Part shown: positions 26,194-35,073 of the stretch, in pieces
Position numbering within the stretch: position 1 is the stretch's first letter
How the letters are laid out: each line of letters begins with the position of its first letter
From: Lachnospiraceae bacterium
GTDB lineage: Bacteria; Bacillota; Clostridia; Oscillospirales; CAG-272
Direction: 5' to 3'
Assembly (NCBI GenBank): GCA_024404495.1
Contig: JAKSPT010000001.1
Span: forward strand, 62,001 to 126,000
Length of the DNA stretch: 64,000 bases
Translations under genes and position numbers: made by a program
Notes under the pieces: model-generated
What the model saw: only the letters and a program-made list of their open reading frames with translations
Told to the model about the DNA's origin: nothing
The model's database searches: none

Positions 26194-27537
26194 ATGAAAA
26201 AACGCGTATCCGCCCTGCTTCTTCTCGCGCTCCTGACCGGCACCGTCGCGTGCTCCGCCCTCGCCGAACCGTCGTCCGATACGACGCCGGCGACAGAAGG
26301 AACAGGCACCCCCGAACCGCAGCCCGTTTCTTCCGCTGACGCGGAAACGGCACCCGCCGAATCGGAAGACCCCTATTATTTTCGGGATAAGGTGAGCGAG
26401 ACCGTTTTGCGCAATTATCTCTCCCGCGCCGTGACCGTTTCCAGCGAAAACGGGGAAATGAATCCGAACAACACTGCCATGTATGAGTTCATTCTGCACA
26501 CGGGCGCGAAATATATTGCCCGTGCGAATACGGAATGGTCGCCCTCGGCAAGCAACGCGGAATCCCGCCCCGTTCAGAAGGCGTTCATCGACAAGGTACA
26601 CGAAAAGGATCCGGACGTGGTCTTTGAGGCGTGCATCTTCGAGTGCATTTCGAAAAAAGTAAACGATATCCCGATCCCCGCCTGCGTTTTTGAAGCCTTC
26701 GGCAAGACGCCGGAGGAGCGGAACTTCTCCTTTGACAAGATGAAATTCCGCGACGGCAGATTCAAGGATCAATGGGGCACGGATACGACCGTTCCGGACG
26801 TCACGCAGGAGGAGACGCAGATGTTCTTCTACTGCCGCGCGTGTGAGTTCATTGACGCCGGATTCGAGGGCTTTCATATGGGACAGGTCGAGCTGATGGG
26901 CCAGCTTGACACGAAACACCAATCCTATACGAAGCTGCTCACGATGATCCGCGCCTACGCAAAGGAGCACGCGCGCCGCGGATTCGTCTTCTTCAACGCG
27001 CACACGCCCGGCATTATGGGTTCGGACGGAGTGCTTCTGCTTGATTTCCACGGCTACCCCTCCCCCCTCGTCGCCAATCGGTCCGAGGGCGCGCACAGAC
27101 CGACGGAGGACTTCCCGCAGGGCGTGGAATTCCGCCGCGGCGCGACCTACTCGATCATCGGCAAGAGCCTCGGCGGTATGACTTACAGCGGCTGGGAGTG
27201 CGATTCCCTTCCCTATCTCATCGAGCTTGACAACAACGGCGTCGATATGGCGCATCTCAACGAGCCGACCTCTATGCTTTGGGGCATGGATCAGATCACC
27301 TGGTTTGCGAACCAGCCCGCCTCCTACCGGCGCTCTTTCCTGCGTTACGCCCTTGAGTGGATCGGTTCCCAGCCCGATGGGTGCGGCTAGTGCGCAATGC
27401 CCGGGAGGCGCGTCGCCCGCCTCTTCGACGAGAACAACAATATCCTTACCTATCAGTACAAAGCGTTCAACGGCGGCAAATTCGAGGACGAGGACACGAT
27501 CGCCGCACTTTGGGACGAGTTTTATCCGCTGAAATAA
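26194..27537 (+). pseudogene. Exported protein of unknown family with in-frame TAG
   Basis: The first 398 codons (26194-27387) encode a protein with a hydrophobic signal segment and Cys near residue 20 ('LTGTVAC', a weak lipobox), a Thr/Pro/Glu-rich linker, then a compact domain with many aromatic and acidic residues ('GFEGFHMGQVELMGQLDTKH', 'LLDFHGYPSPL', 'YSGWECDSLPYLIELDNNG'), suggestive of a TIM-barrel glycoside-processing enzyme though I cannot name a family. TAG at 27388-27390 interrupts the frame, but the same frame continues for 48 sensible codons ('RRVARLFDENNNILTYQYKA', ending in WDEFYPLK) to TAA 27535-27537. It is a nonsense mutation, a read-through or recoding site, or a sequence error. 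Ribosome site is weak. Confidence 0.65.
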
Positions 27538-27554
27538 AAAAGCGGGGGCGCAGC

Positions 27555-27656
27555 GGACGCGAACGAAGATAGGATGCGTGTCCTTTCTCGCCCGAGAAAG
27601 GACCAAAGAGGTTTCAGCAGAAGTATCATATTGCCGCTCATGCCTCGTTCGCGTCC
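27555..27656 (+). other. Nested palindromic (structured) element
   Basis: A 12-bp perfect outer stem pairs GGACGCGAACGA (27555-27566) with TCGTTCGCGTCC (27645-27656). Inside lies a second perfect 10-bp hairpin, GTCCTTTCTC/GAGAAAGGAC (27580-27603, loop GCCC). No run of T follows. It is either a structured RNA, part of the 3' UTR of the preceding gene, or a REP-like repeat. Confidence 0.6.
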
Positions 27657-27715
27657 CATTCGCCCGGGCTCCCATGAAACATTCACAAAGTTATCATAAA
27701 CGTTTCACAATCTTC

Positions 27716-27724
27716 TGTTATACT
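27716..27724 (+). promoter_or_regulatory. Extended -10 promoter of the ABC operon
   Basis: TGTTATACT (extended -10) lies 42 bases before the TTG start of the ATPase. No good -35 is seen at 17 bases. Upstream, TTCACAAAG and TTTCACAATC are near-repeats 21 bases apart and could be an activator or repressor site. Confidence 0.6.
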
Positions 27725-27765
27725 ATGTAAAATCAAGGTTTTCTTGCCAAAGGAGGATACCTGTT

Positions 27766-28980
27766 TTGATCGAAGTCAAGAATCTGACCAAAAAATACGG
27801 CTCGCATACGGTCGTCAAGCATCTGAACTTCACGATCGACGAGGGCAAAATCTACGGCTTCCTCGGACCGAACGGCGCCGGAAAATCCACGACGATGAAT
27901 ATGATCACCGGCTGTCTCCCCATGACGGAGGGTGAAGTCGTCATCGACGGACACGACATTTTTTCCGACCCCGTGGAAGCGAAAAAATGTATCGGTTATC
28001 TCCCCGAAATTCCGCCGCTCTATCCCGAGCTGACGCCCGAAGAGTATCTCACCTTCGTTGCCGAGGCGAAGGGCTGCGCCGACCCTGCCGGCGCTGTCGC
28101 CGACGCGATGGAAAAGACCGATATCACCGGGATGAAGGACCGCCTCATCAAGAATCTTTCCAAAGGTTACAAACAGCGCGTCGGCATCGCGCAGGCGCTG
28201 CTCGGCAACCCGAAGCTGATCATCCTCGACGAACCGACGGTCGGTCTTGACCCCCGTCAGATCATCGAGATCAGAGGGCTGATCCGGATGCTCGGCGAAA
28301 AGCATACCGTCATCCTTTCCAGCCACATCCTCGCAGAGATCTCCGCCGTCTGCGACCACGTCATGATCATTTCCCACGGCAGAATGGTCGCTTCCGACAC
28401 GCTCGACAACATCGAAAAGGCGTACAACAGCGAAAACGTCCTTCGCGTCCGCGCGAGAGGCGAGGCGAAACGGATCTCCGCCATGCTCCGCGCCGAAAAG
28501 GACGTCGCCGACTTCGAGCTCGACGAAATGCGTGACGGCACCTGCAATATCGCGATCCACGCCGCGCCCGGCGTCACGCTGAACGAAACGATATTCCGTC
28601 TGTTCGCCGACGCGAAGTGCCCGATCCTCACGATGACCGACAGCGGTCTTTCCCTCGAAGAGATCTTCGTCAAGCTGACCTCCGACAACGACGCCGGAGA
28701 CGACGAGGACGAAGAAGTCGGGGAAGAGGGAGAGGAAGAGGAGGAGGAAGACGAGGCGCCCGCTCCGGTTTCCGCTCCCGCTCCGAAAAAGCCCGCCGCT
28801 CCCACGGAAGAATCCGCCTCCGAAGCCCTCAAAAACGAATATCATTTCCTCTTCTCCCGGAAAGACGAGGACGAAGACGAGGATGAAGAAGAAGACGTGA
28901 CCGGAGAAGAAAAAGACGACGGTGACGATGACGACGATGACGACGACTACAAGCCGCTGTTCTCGGGAAAGGGCAGGTAA
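27766..28980 (+). CDS. ABC transporter ATPase, GldA-like, with acidic C-terminal tail
   Basis: A 404-residue ATPase. Walker A 'GPNGAGKST' is near residues 34-42, the signature 'LSKGYKQRVGIAQAL' near 131, Walker B 'LIILDEPTVGLDPR' near 152, and the H-loop in 'LSSHILAE'. It starts with TTG 27766 behind AGGAGG, the only start with a proper ribosome site. From about residue 309 the protein becomes an unusual tail of roughly 95 residues made of Asp/Glu runs, an Ala/Pro linker and a second Asp-rich block ending in 'YKPLFSGKGR'. Normal GldA-type ATPases end before this. The operon partners follow directly. Confidence 0.9.
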   Translation: MIEVKNLTKKYGSHTVVKHLNFTIDEGKIYGFLGPNGAGKSTTMNMITGCLPMTEGEVVIDGHDIFSDPVEAKKCIGYLPEIPPLYPELTPEEYLTFVAEAKGCADPAGAVADAMEKTDITGMKDRLIKNLSKGYKQRVGIAQALLGNPKLIILDEPTVGLDPRQIIEIRGLIRMLGEKHTVILSSHILAEISAVCDHVMIISHGRMVASDTLDNIEKAYNSENVLRVRARGEAKRISAMLRAEKDVADFELDEMRDGTCNIAIHAAPGVTLNETIFRLFADAKCPILTMTDSGLSLEEIFVKLTSDNDAGDDEDEEVGEEGEEEEEEDEAPAPVSAPAPKKPAAPTEESASEALKNEYHFLFSRKDEDEDEDEEEDVTGEEKDDGDDDDDDDDYKPLFSGKGR

Positions 28981-28986
28981 CGAAAG

Positions 28987-29853
28987 ATGAAATCCGTTTT
29001 CAAAAAAGAGCTGAAAGCCTATTTCGCGGGTATGACCGGATGGATCGTCCTTGCGTTCCTCGTGCTTGCCGCGGGCTTCTCCTCCTGGCTGTATAACTTC
29101 TATATGGCGTACGCCACCTACGAGACCTCGCTGACCCTCGTGGTCTACGTTCTCCTCTTCGTGATCCCGATCTTAACGATGCGCTCCCTCTCCGAGGAAA
29201 AGCAGAGACGCACCGATCAGCTCCTCTTCACCCTGCCGATGAAGGTCTCGGATATCGTCATCGCGAAATATTTCGCGATGGTGACCGTCTTCGCGATCCC
29301 CTGCGGCGTGATGTGCCTGATCCCCCTTATCATGTGCCTCTACGGTCACGTGATGCTCGGCGTCGCATATTCCGCGATCCTCGCGTTCTTCCTGCTCGGC
29401 TGCGCGCTGATCGCCGTCGGTATGTTCATGTCCTCTCTCACCGAGAGCCAGATCATCGCCGCCGTCCTGACCTTCGCCGTCCTGCTGCTCTTCCTGCTGA
29501 TGCCGACCCTCGCCGGTCTTCTCCCCCAGACGGCGCTCGCGAGCTACATTGCCTTCACCGCCGTCGTTCTGCTGCTGGCGCTCCTTCTGTATTACCTCTC
29601 GAAGAACTACTGGGCGTCCTTCTTCCTCGCCGCCATCCTCGAGATCCCGCTGCTGATCCTCTTCGTGACGAAGAAGGAGATCTTTGAGGGCGCGTTCCAG
29701 AAGGTCCTCGACTGGTTCTCGGTCTTCTCCCGCCTCGACAGCTTCCTCGGTTACGGTCTCTTCGACCTGACCGCACTCGTCTATTTCATTTCGATCGCCT
29801 GCGCTTTCGTCTTCTTCACCGTTCAGTCGGTGGAGAAAAAGCGCTACGCCTGA
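28987..29853 (+). CDS. ABC-2 permease, GldF-like
   Basis: A 288-residue permease with six hydrophobic segments, starting 'MKSVFKKELKAYFAGMTGWI' and carrying the typical 'LLFVIPILTMRSLSEEKQRR' block with the 'TDQLLFTLP' stretch found in GldF/NosY-like ABC-2 permeases. It follows the ATPase by 6 bases and precedes a GldG-like protein, so the three form one transporter. The substrate is unknown; GldAFG is linked to gliding in Bacteroidetes, but similar sets are widespread in Firmicutes without gliding. Confidence 0.87.
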   Translation: MKSVFKKELKAYFAGMTGWIVLAFLVLAAGFSSWLYNFYMAYATYETSLTLVVYVLLFVIPILTMRSLSEEKQRRTDQLLFTLPMKVSDIVIAKYFAMVTVFAIPCGVMCLIPLIMCLYGHVMLGVAYSAILAFFLLGCALIAVGMFMSSLTESQIIAAVLTFAVLLLFLLMPTLAGLLPQTALASYIAFTAVVLLLALLLYYLSKNYWASFFLAAILEIPLLILFVTKKEIFEGAFQKVLDWFSVFSRLDSFLGYGLFDLTALVYFISIACAFVFFTVQSVEKKRYA

Positions 29854-29868
29854 AAGGAGGATATCGTC

Positions 29869-31329
29869 ATGGAAGAAAACAACAAGCAGTCTTTCTTTGA
29901 TTCCTTCAAGACCAAAGCGTTCAAGGCGGGCGGGTTCAGCCTGCTGCTCACCGGCATCGTGATCGCGATCCTCATCGCCGTCAACTTCGTCATCGCGCAG
30001 CTTCCGACCACCTTCACCAAGTACGATATCAGCGCCGACGATCTCTACCACATCTCGGACGAGACCAGGCAGATCGTCAAGGGCGTAAACGACGACATCA
30101 CCGTTTATATCGTCGCCTCCTCCGGAAACGAAAACACCGTCCTCTGCGAGTTCGTCAACCGCTACAACGCGGTCAACGGCAAAATCAAGCTCGAATCCAA
30201 GGACCCGACCCTCAACCCGAACTTCATTGCCTCCTATACCGAAGAAAAACTGACCGAAAACAGCCTCATCGTCGTCAATAAAACGAACGGCAGAGCCAAG
30301 GCGATCGACTATTCCGCCCTCTGGTACACCGACTTCTCCCAGATGACCCAGCAGGAATACTACTATTATCTGCAGGGCTACGATATCGGTCACAAGGTCT
30401 TTGCCGGTGAAAAGGAACTGACCTCCGCGATCGACTACGTCACCTCGAAGATCGTTCCCGCGATCTACACGACCACCGACCACGGCGAGACCGAGCTCGG
30501 CAGCGGGTACCAGTCGAACCTGACCGTCGATAACTACAAGCTCGGTTCTGTCGCGCTGAAGACCGAGGGCATCCCCGCCGACGCGACGGTCCTTCTGATG
30601 AACCTCCCCACCCTCGATATCACCGAGGAGGAAAAGGGTCTGCTCTCCGACTTTATGGCGGCGGGCGGCAAGCTCCTCCTGATCTCCACCTACACCTCGC
30701 ACAACCTTGAAAATCTCTACTCCCTCGGCGCCGCCTACGGTCTGAACTTTGAAGACGGTATGCTCGCCGAAGGCTCGGTCACCCACTACACGCAGAGCCC
30801 CTTCTATCTCTTCCCCGACGTGGAAAAGGGCAGCGTCGCAAACGCGCTCACCACCGAAAAGCCCTATATCTGGATGCCCTACTCCCACGGTCTTTCGGTC
30901 GCCGATCCCGCGCCCGAAGGCGTCACCGTGACGAAGCTCCTCTCTACCTCCGCCGCCGCTTACCTGAAAGCCGACTGGTCGAAGGAGACCACCGCGCAGA
31001 AGGCGGAGGGCGACAAGGAAGGCTCCTTCTCGGTCGCCGCGATGGGTATGAACGGCAATAACGGCGGCGTGATCTGGTTCACCTCCCCGTATATCGCCGA
31101 GGATTCCTTCATCGGTTACTACTCCAACAGCGAATTCTTTATGGCGACCCTCTCCACCGTCTGCGGCAAGCCCGCATCGGTCGCGATCGCCGTACGCGAG
31201 ATCGCCGAATCCAACCTGATCGTTTCCGAGGGTGCCAACCGTCTGTGGCTGATCGTCCTCGTCATCCTCGTTCCGGTCGCGATCCTCGTTTACGGTATTT
31301 ACCGCTGGAACAAGCGCCGCAAGCGCTGA
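29869..31329 (+). CDS. GldG-like auxiliary transporter protein
   Basis: A 486-residue protein with one membrane segment at the N-terminus ('LLLTGIVIAILIAVNFVIAQ'), a large extracytoplasmic domain, and a second segment at the C-terminus ('LWLIVLVILVPVAILVYGIY') with a basic tail. The domain has the GldG pattern: 'DDLYHISDETRQIVKGVNDD' after the first segment, 'DYVTSKIVPAIYTTTDHGE' and 'LLMNLPTLDITEEEKGLLSD'. It follows the permease by 15 bases with AAAGGAGG as the ribosome site. Its role is probably as an extracytoplasmic partner of the permease. Confidence 0.85.
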   Translation: MEENNKQSFFDSFKTKAFKAGGFSLLLTGIVIAILIAVNFVIAQLPTTFTKYDISADDLYHISDETRQIVKGVNDDITVYIVASSGNENTVLCEFVNRYNAVNGKIKLESKDPTLNPNFIASYTEEKLTENSLIVVNKTNGRAKAIDYSALWYTDFSQMTQQEYYYYLQGYDIGHKVFAGEKELTSAIDYVTSKIVPAIYTTTDHGETELGSGYQSNLTVDNYKLGSVALKTEGIPADATVLLMNLPTLDITEEEKGLLSDFMAAGGKLLLISTYTSHNLENLYSLGAAYGLNFEDGMLAEGSVTHYTQSPFYLFPDVEKGSVANALTTEKPYIWMPYSHGLSVADPAPEGVTVTKLLSTSAAAYLKADWSKETTAQKAEGDKEGSFSVAAMGMNGNNGGVIWFTSPYIAEDSFIGYYSNSEFFMATLSTVCGKPASVAIAVREIAESNLIVSEGANRLWLIVLVILVPVAILVYGIYRWNKRRKR

Positions 31330-31342
31330 CAGGAAGGGAATT

Positions 31343-32338
31343 ATGAAAAAATCCACCTTACTGATCGTACTCGTCACTGTCCTCGCCGTTCTTCTCGGCG
31401 CGGGACTGGCACTGTCGAAAGCAAATTCCTCCAAGCCCGCCGAGACCGAGCCGCCGATCGTTGACGAAACGGTCCCGCTGATCTCCGGCGATGCCTCCAG
31501 CCTCGTTTCGGTCGAATTCCGGATCGGCGAGGGCGAGACCTTCGTTCTGAAAAAGAAGGACAGCGCGTGGCAGCTCGGAGATGATCCGGACTACCCGCTG
31601 AATCCGACGGCACAGAACGCGATCACGGGCGCCGCCGCGATCGTCGTTGCCGACCGTCTCGTCGCCGAGAACCCCTCCGATCCCGCCGAATTCGGCTTTG
31701 ACGCTCCCTCCGGGAAGATTACCGTCAATCTGAGCGGCGTCGTGACCGTGTTCGAGCTCGGGGACACCAACTCCTTCTCCGGTCTCACCTACCTCCGCGT
31801 CGAGGGAAAGCCGCAGATCTACGCGATCTCCAATTCCTTCGTTCAGACCTTCTCGGTCACGAAGACCGACCTCACCAAGCTTGACGAAAAGCCCGCGATC
31901 GACTTTTCGACCGTCAAGTCGATCGTGAAGACCTCCCCCGCCGGAGAAACGGTCTACACAGCGGTCCGCGACGAGGAAAACAACCTTTCGTGGACGAAGG
32001 ACGGCGAAACGGTTGAAAACGATACCGTCACCGAGCTCTTCGCCACGCTCACGTCCGACCTCTATTCGGGAACGCTGACCGGGTATATCTCCCCCAAGAC
32101 CGAGGACAAAGCCGCCGCCTACGCGGTGTACGGTCTTGACGATGCGCAGAAAACGCACTACACGGTCAATTACGTCGAGCAGGTGGAAATTCCCGCCGCC
32201 GACGAGGTCTCCACTTCCACCTTCAAGGACGTGCCGAAGACCTTCACGGTCTCCTTCGGCACCGACGGCGAAAAGACCTACTGTTTCCCCAGCCTCTCCA
32301 CCCTGATCTACGAAGTCACCGCGGAAGGACTCATCTGA
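31343..32338 (+). CDS. DUF4340-type membrane-anchored protein
   Basis: A 331-residue protein with an N-terminal membrane anchor ('STLLIVLVTVLAVLLGAGLA') and an extracytoplasmic part with two similar beta-rich halves ('VSVEFRIGEGETFVLKKKDS', 'DFSTVKSIVKTSPAGETVYT'), matching the DUF4340 layout. DUF4340 genes commonly follow gldG-like genes in such operons, so it is probably part of the same complex. A strong terminator ends the operon 13 bases later. Confidence 0.82.
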   Translation: MKKSTLLIVLVTVLAVLLGAGLALSKANSSKPAETEPPIVDETVPLISGDASSLVSVEFRIGEGETFVLKKKDSAWQLGDDPDYPLNPTAQNAITGAAAIVVADRLVAENPSDPAEFGFDAPSGKITVNLSGVVTVFELGDTNSFSGLTYLRVEGKPQIYAISNSFVQTFSVTKTDLTKLDEKPAIDFSTVKSIVKTSPAGETVYTAVRDEENNLSWTKDGETVENDTVTELFATLTSDLYSGTLTGYISPKTEDKAAAYAVYGLDDAQKTHYTVNYVEQVEIPAADEVSTSTFKDVPKTFTVSFGTDGEKTYCFPSLSTLIYEVTAEGLI

Positions 32339-32351
32339 AATCATCATAAAG

Positions 32352-32399
32352 ACACCCGCGGAGAAGAGACGTGCGTTCTCTTTTCCGCGGGTGTTTTTA
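32352..32399 (+). terminator. Rho-independent terminator of the ABC operon
   Basis: ACACCCGCGGA... pairs with ...TCCGCGGGTGT through a long stem, followed by TTTTTAT. Confidence 0.93.
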
Positions 32400-32519
32400 T
32401 TGGTTCTTCATGATTTTTGGTGTTTTGCTTCGAGGTCGTACCGGGACCGAACGAATACGCCGCATGGCGAACCCCCATCGTTCCGTAACGCTGCCTGAAA
32501 CAAAGCGGACGAGAACGGG

Positions 32520-32704
32520 GTACAATCCCTCACCCGCTGCGCGGGAGCTCCCTTTACACAAGGGAGCCTATTGTAACGTTCGCTTCTCGGAAAAGGCAAA
32601 GCATCGATGAAACCATCGCTTATTGATCTGCGCAAGCGATTTCGGCGAGCCCAAGGCTCCCTTGTGTAAAGGGAGCTGGCGCGTCAGCGCCTGAGGGATT
32701 GTAC
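32520..32704. repeat. 185-bp inverted-repeat element (REP/MITE-like)
   Basis: The arms are about 50 bases long. The left arm (32520-32569) reads GTACAATCCCTCA, a small CCGC/GCGG palindrome, then AGCTCCCTTTACACAAGGGAGCCT. The right arm (32654-32704) is its reverse complement with a different inner palindrome (GGCGC...GCGCC). Each arm also folds on itself (CTCCCTT/AAGGGAG). The 84 bases between hold no gene. From memory, similar GGGAGC-hairpin elements are very common between genes in gut Oscillospirales. The rest of 32400-32880 shows nothing else I can identify. Confidence 0.8.
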
Positions 32705-32878
32705 TCCGAACGCGTAACCAAAGCCGTTGGTTAAAGAGCGTAAACCCCGTTCTCTTCCGTTTCCTTTTTCTTTATGGGACACCTCATCCACCGCTCCGCG
32801 GTCCCCGGTTCCTTCGGTCAGCAGACGAGAAAGAAAACAAGAAATCTTCACACACCAAAAAACAGAAAGAACCGCTCT

Positions 32879-34678
32879 TTATTTCTTATAGTTATAGTAA
32901 TACTCCCATATCGTATCGCCGAAATAGCCGAGCCTTTTTTCAAGCCAGTTACGGTATTCTTCGTATTTGCCGTCGTAATCCTTGTCTGCCCGACCCGTGA
33001 CCGTTTCGCTCATGGCGACAGAATCGCGGTTCTCCTCAAAGACCCGGTCGTAAACGCCGCCGCTCTCCAGCATTGCGCCGAGCGCGGGATATACCGTTTC
33101 CTCAAAGAATCCGACCGCCGCGTCCCGGAAAGATTCGATCGTGAAGCACTGCTGATAATACTCGAATCTGGTGACCTTTCCGCTGTCGTGCTTTTTCAGA
33201 TATCCGACGTTCGTGAGATACCACAGCTCCGCCTCCGGAAGCGAACCGATCCAGTCGATCGTGTTGTCGTAATCCCAGAGCGGACCCGCGAACAGCTTTT
33301 CCGACCGTTCGTCCTCGGGCTTGAAGAAGAAGCAGCTCGAAGCGAGCGCGTCGGTGTTTCTGAAAATCTCGTCGATAAAGTAGCGGCTGATAAAAGAATC
33401 CATATCCATATACTCGTCGTAGGATTTTCCGGTCAGCCGGTTGACCCCGTCCTTTTCGTATATGGAATCCTCAAACTGCTGAAACAGGGAGGAGATATAT
33501 TCCATTTCCTCTTTCGACGCAAATTCCGGGGAATGGACGGTAAAATACTGTCCTCTCGTCGTCCGGAACCAGCAGTTTCCGCTCGTGGTCGCCCTTTCCC
33601 GCGTGTCTTTTTCGATCAGATAGCCGCCGGTGATATCCTCGGGAGAGGTCACGCCCCGATAATACGTCAGGTCGATTTTACCGGAAAAGACGTCGGGATC
33701 CCGGTATTCGGCGCTCGTCAGCACGAGTTCCTCCTCACCGATTTCGTTCCGGTCGTCAAGATCGTTCATTTCCACCCTGCCCTCGCCGACGGTGATCTTT
33801 TCAAGGAACAGATACGACCCGGTGTACGCACCGTTCATAAAAACATCGACGGGCATATACTGCGGCGTGATCGCGCCGATCGCATTTGCGGCAAGAAGCG
33901 CCATCTGATACCGGAGCATCGTGGGGTCCTTGTAGCACGGAACGATGACCCATTTCTTCCCTTTTCCGAAGCCGAACAGGTCCGCTTTTTTCTCAAGACC
34001 GATCAGAAACGTCTGCTTTTCGGTGTTCCACGAGGCGTTTCCTCTGCCCCGGAACAGCGCCGTCCCCGCCCGCTCCGCGTCGTTTTCGACCGAAACAAAG
34101 GTGTTTTTCACGCCGAGCGCCTCGGCTTTTGCGTCTGTCATCGACAGGATGAAATCCCCGAAGCATTCCTTCCCCTTGTTTTCGGTTTTTCTCATATCGG
34201 CGATCGTACCGTAGGCTTCGTCAATATTGAAAAACAGCGACGGAGAGTCGGACTGCATGACCGCAAGCGTATAGCCGACACCGTTGATCTTCACGGTCGG
34301 CATATCGGTTCCGTCCGAGCAGTCGACCGTCATATACGCGTCGTCTTCTCCGTCCCTGACACCGGCAAGCGTGAGCTTTGACCGATCCACCCGGCAGGGC
34401 AGGAAAAACGTGATCTTCTTTTTCGCCGCGTCGGTCTTCGCGGGGATATCGTAATACGCGCCCTCGTTGTATTTGCAGGGAAGATAAACGGATTCACAGT
34501 CGAGGGAATTCGCGAGCATCCCTTCCGGGACCTCTTCCCAGTCGATATACGGCGCCTCCGTTTCGGGCGCCTGCGTTTCTCCGGGAGTCTCGGCGTCGGT
34601 GCCCGTGCTCCGATGCTCCCCGCAGGCGAACAGAACAGCCGGCAGGAGCAGCAGCGACAAAAACAAATATCTTTTCAT
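32879..34678 (-). CDS. CotH-family lipoprotein (protein kinase-like)
   Basis: A 599-residue protein with a lipoprotein signal ('LLLPAVLFACG', Cys near residue 19), a Thr/Glu/Pro-rich spacer, a beta-rich N-terminal domain and a CotH domain from about residue 205. Seen: 'FRGRGNASWNTEKQTFLI', 'KKWVIVPCYKDPTMLRYQMA', 'MDSFISRYFIDEIFRNTDAL' and 'FAGPLWDYDNTIDWIGSLP'. The last holds the D-X-D metal-binding type motif of CotH atypical kinases. In Bacillus CotH phosphorylates spore-coat proteins, but membrane-anchored homologues are common in gut Clostridia and are linked to cellulosome- or surface-associated functions. It is downstream of the Dabb gene on the same strand. Most of the plus strand here is also open by chance. 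Confidence 0.87.
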   Translation of the reverse strand: MKRYLFLSLLLLPAVLFACGEHRSTGTDAETPGETQAPETEAPYIDWEEVPEGMLANSLDCESVYLPCKYNEGAYYDIPAKTDAAKKKITFFLPCRVDRSKLTLAGVRDGEDDAYMTVDCSDGTDMPTVKINGVGYTLAVMQSDSPSLFFNIDEAYGTIADMRKTENKGKECFGDFILSMTDAKAEALGVKNTFVSVENDAERAGTALFRGRGNASWNTEKQTFLIGLEKKADLFGFGKGKKWVIVPCYKDPTMLRYQMALLAANAIGAITPQYMPVDVFMNGAYTGSYLFLEKITVGEGRVEMNDLDDRNEIGEEELVLTSAEYRDPDVFSGKIDLTYYRGVTSPEDITGGYLIEKDTRERATTSGNCWFRTTRGQYFTVHSPEFASKEEMEYISSLFQQFEDSIYEKDGVNRLTGKSYDEYMDMDSFISRYFIDEIFRNTDALASSCFFFKPEDERSEKLFAGPLWDYDNTIDWIGSLPEAELWYLTNVGYLKKHDSGKVTRFEYYQQCFTIESFRDAAVGFFEETVYPALGAMLESGGVYDRVFEENRDSVAMSETVTGRADKDYDGKYEEYRNWLEKRLGYFGDTIWEYYYNYKK

Positions 34679-34732
34679 GATCCGAAGCTTCCTTTTGCAT
34701 ATCGTATCCGCCGTCCGGAGCGGGAACGCTTT

Positions 34733-35047
34733 TTACCGGTCCGCCCACGCGGACTCCGCGCAGTCAAAGATCGCCTTCGCGGCGATGAGACCGGAATAGG
34801 TTTCCTTCCACGTCAGGTGCGGCTCGCTTTTATCGTAGGCGGGGAGCGCGTCTTCCTCCATCGTGACGACGATCATCAGATCGTAACGGTTCGGGCGGTC
34901 GGTCACGTTCGTCAGGTACTTCACTCCATACACGCCGTCAAGCGCTTTCGTCCGGTCGAAGATCGCGCGGATCCCCGGCAGCAGCGCCTCTTTTTCGGTC
35001 ACCGTTTCGTTCCATTTCACAAGGATACAGTGATTGATCTTTCCCAT
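34733..35047 (-). CDS. Dabb (stress-responsive alpha/beta barrel) domain protein
   Basis: A 104-residue protein starting 'MGKINHCILVKWNETVTEKE', which is the first strand and helix of the Dabb fold, followed by 'NRYDLMIVVTMEEDALPAYD' and 'KSEPHLTWKETY'. These are small dimeric ferredoxin-like proteins of mostly unknown role. GGCGGAGG precedes the start and a sigma-A promoter lies 27-55 bases upstream. The CotH gene follows 54 bases after its stop and may be cotranscribed. Confidence 0.87.
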   Translation of the reverse strand: MGKINHCILVKWNETVTEKEALLPGIRAIFDRTKALDGVYGVKYLTNVTDRPNRYDLMIVVTMEEDALPAYDKSEPHLTWKETYSGLIAAKAIFDCAESAWADR

Positions 35048-35073
35048 CGTTTTATCCTCCGCCCTTTTTCCTT

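Noticed and set aside
27391..27537. Treating the 48 codons after TAG as a separate small gene
   Set aside because: No start with a ribosome site exists; the frame and sense continue from the upstream gene.
32774..34381. A 535-codon plus-strand open frame opposite the CotH gene
   Set aside because: No ribosome site or recognisable domain; the minus strand encodes a lipoprotein with signal peptide and CotH motifs.
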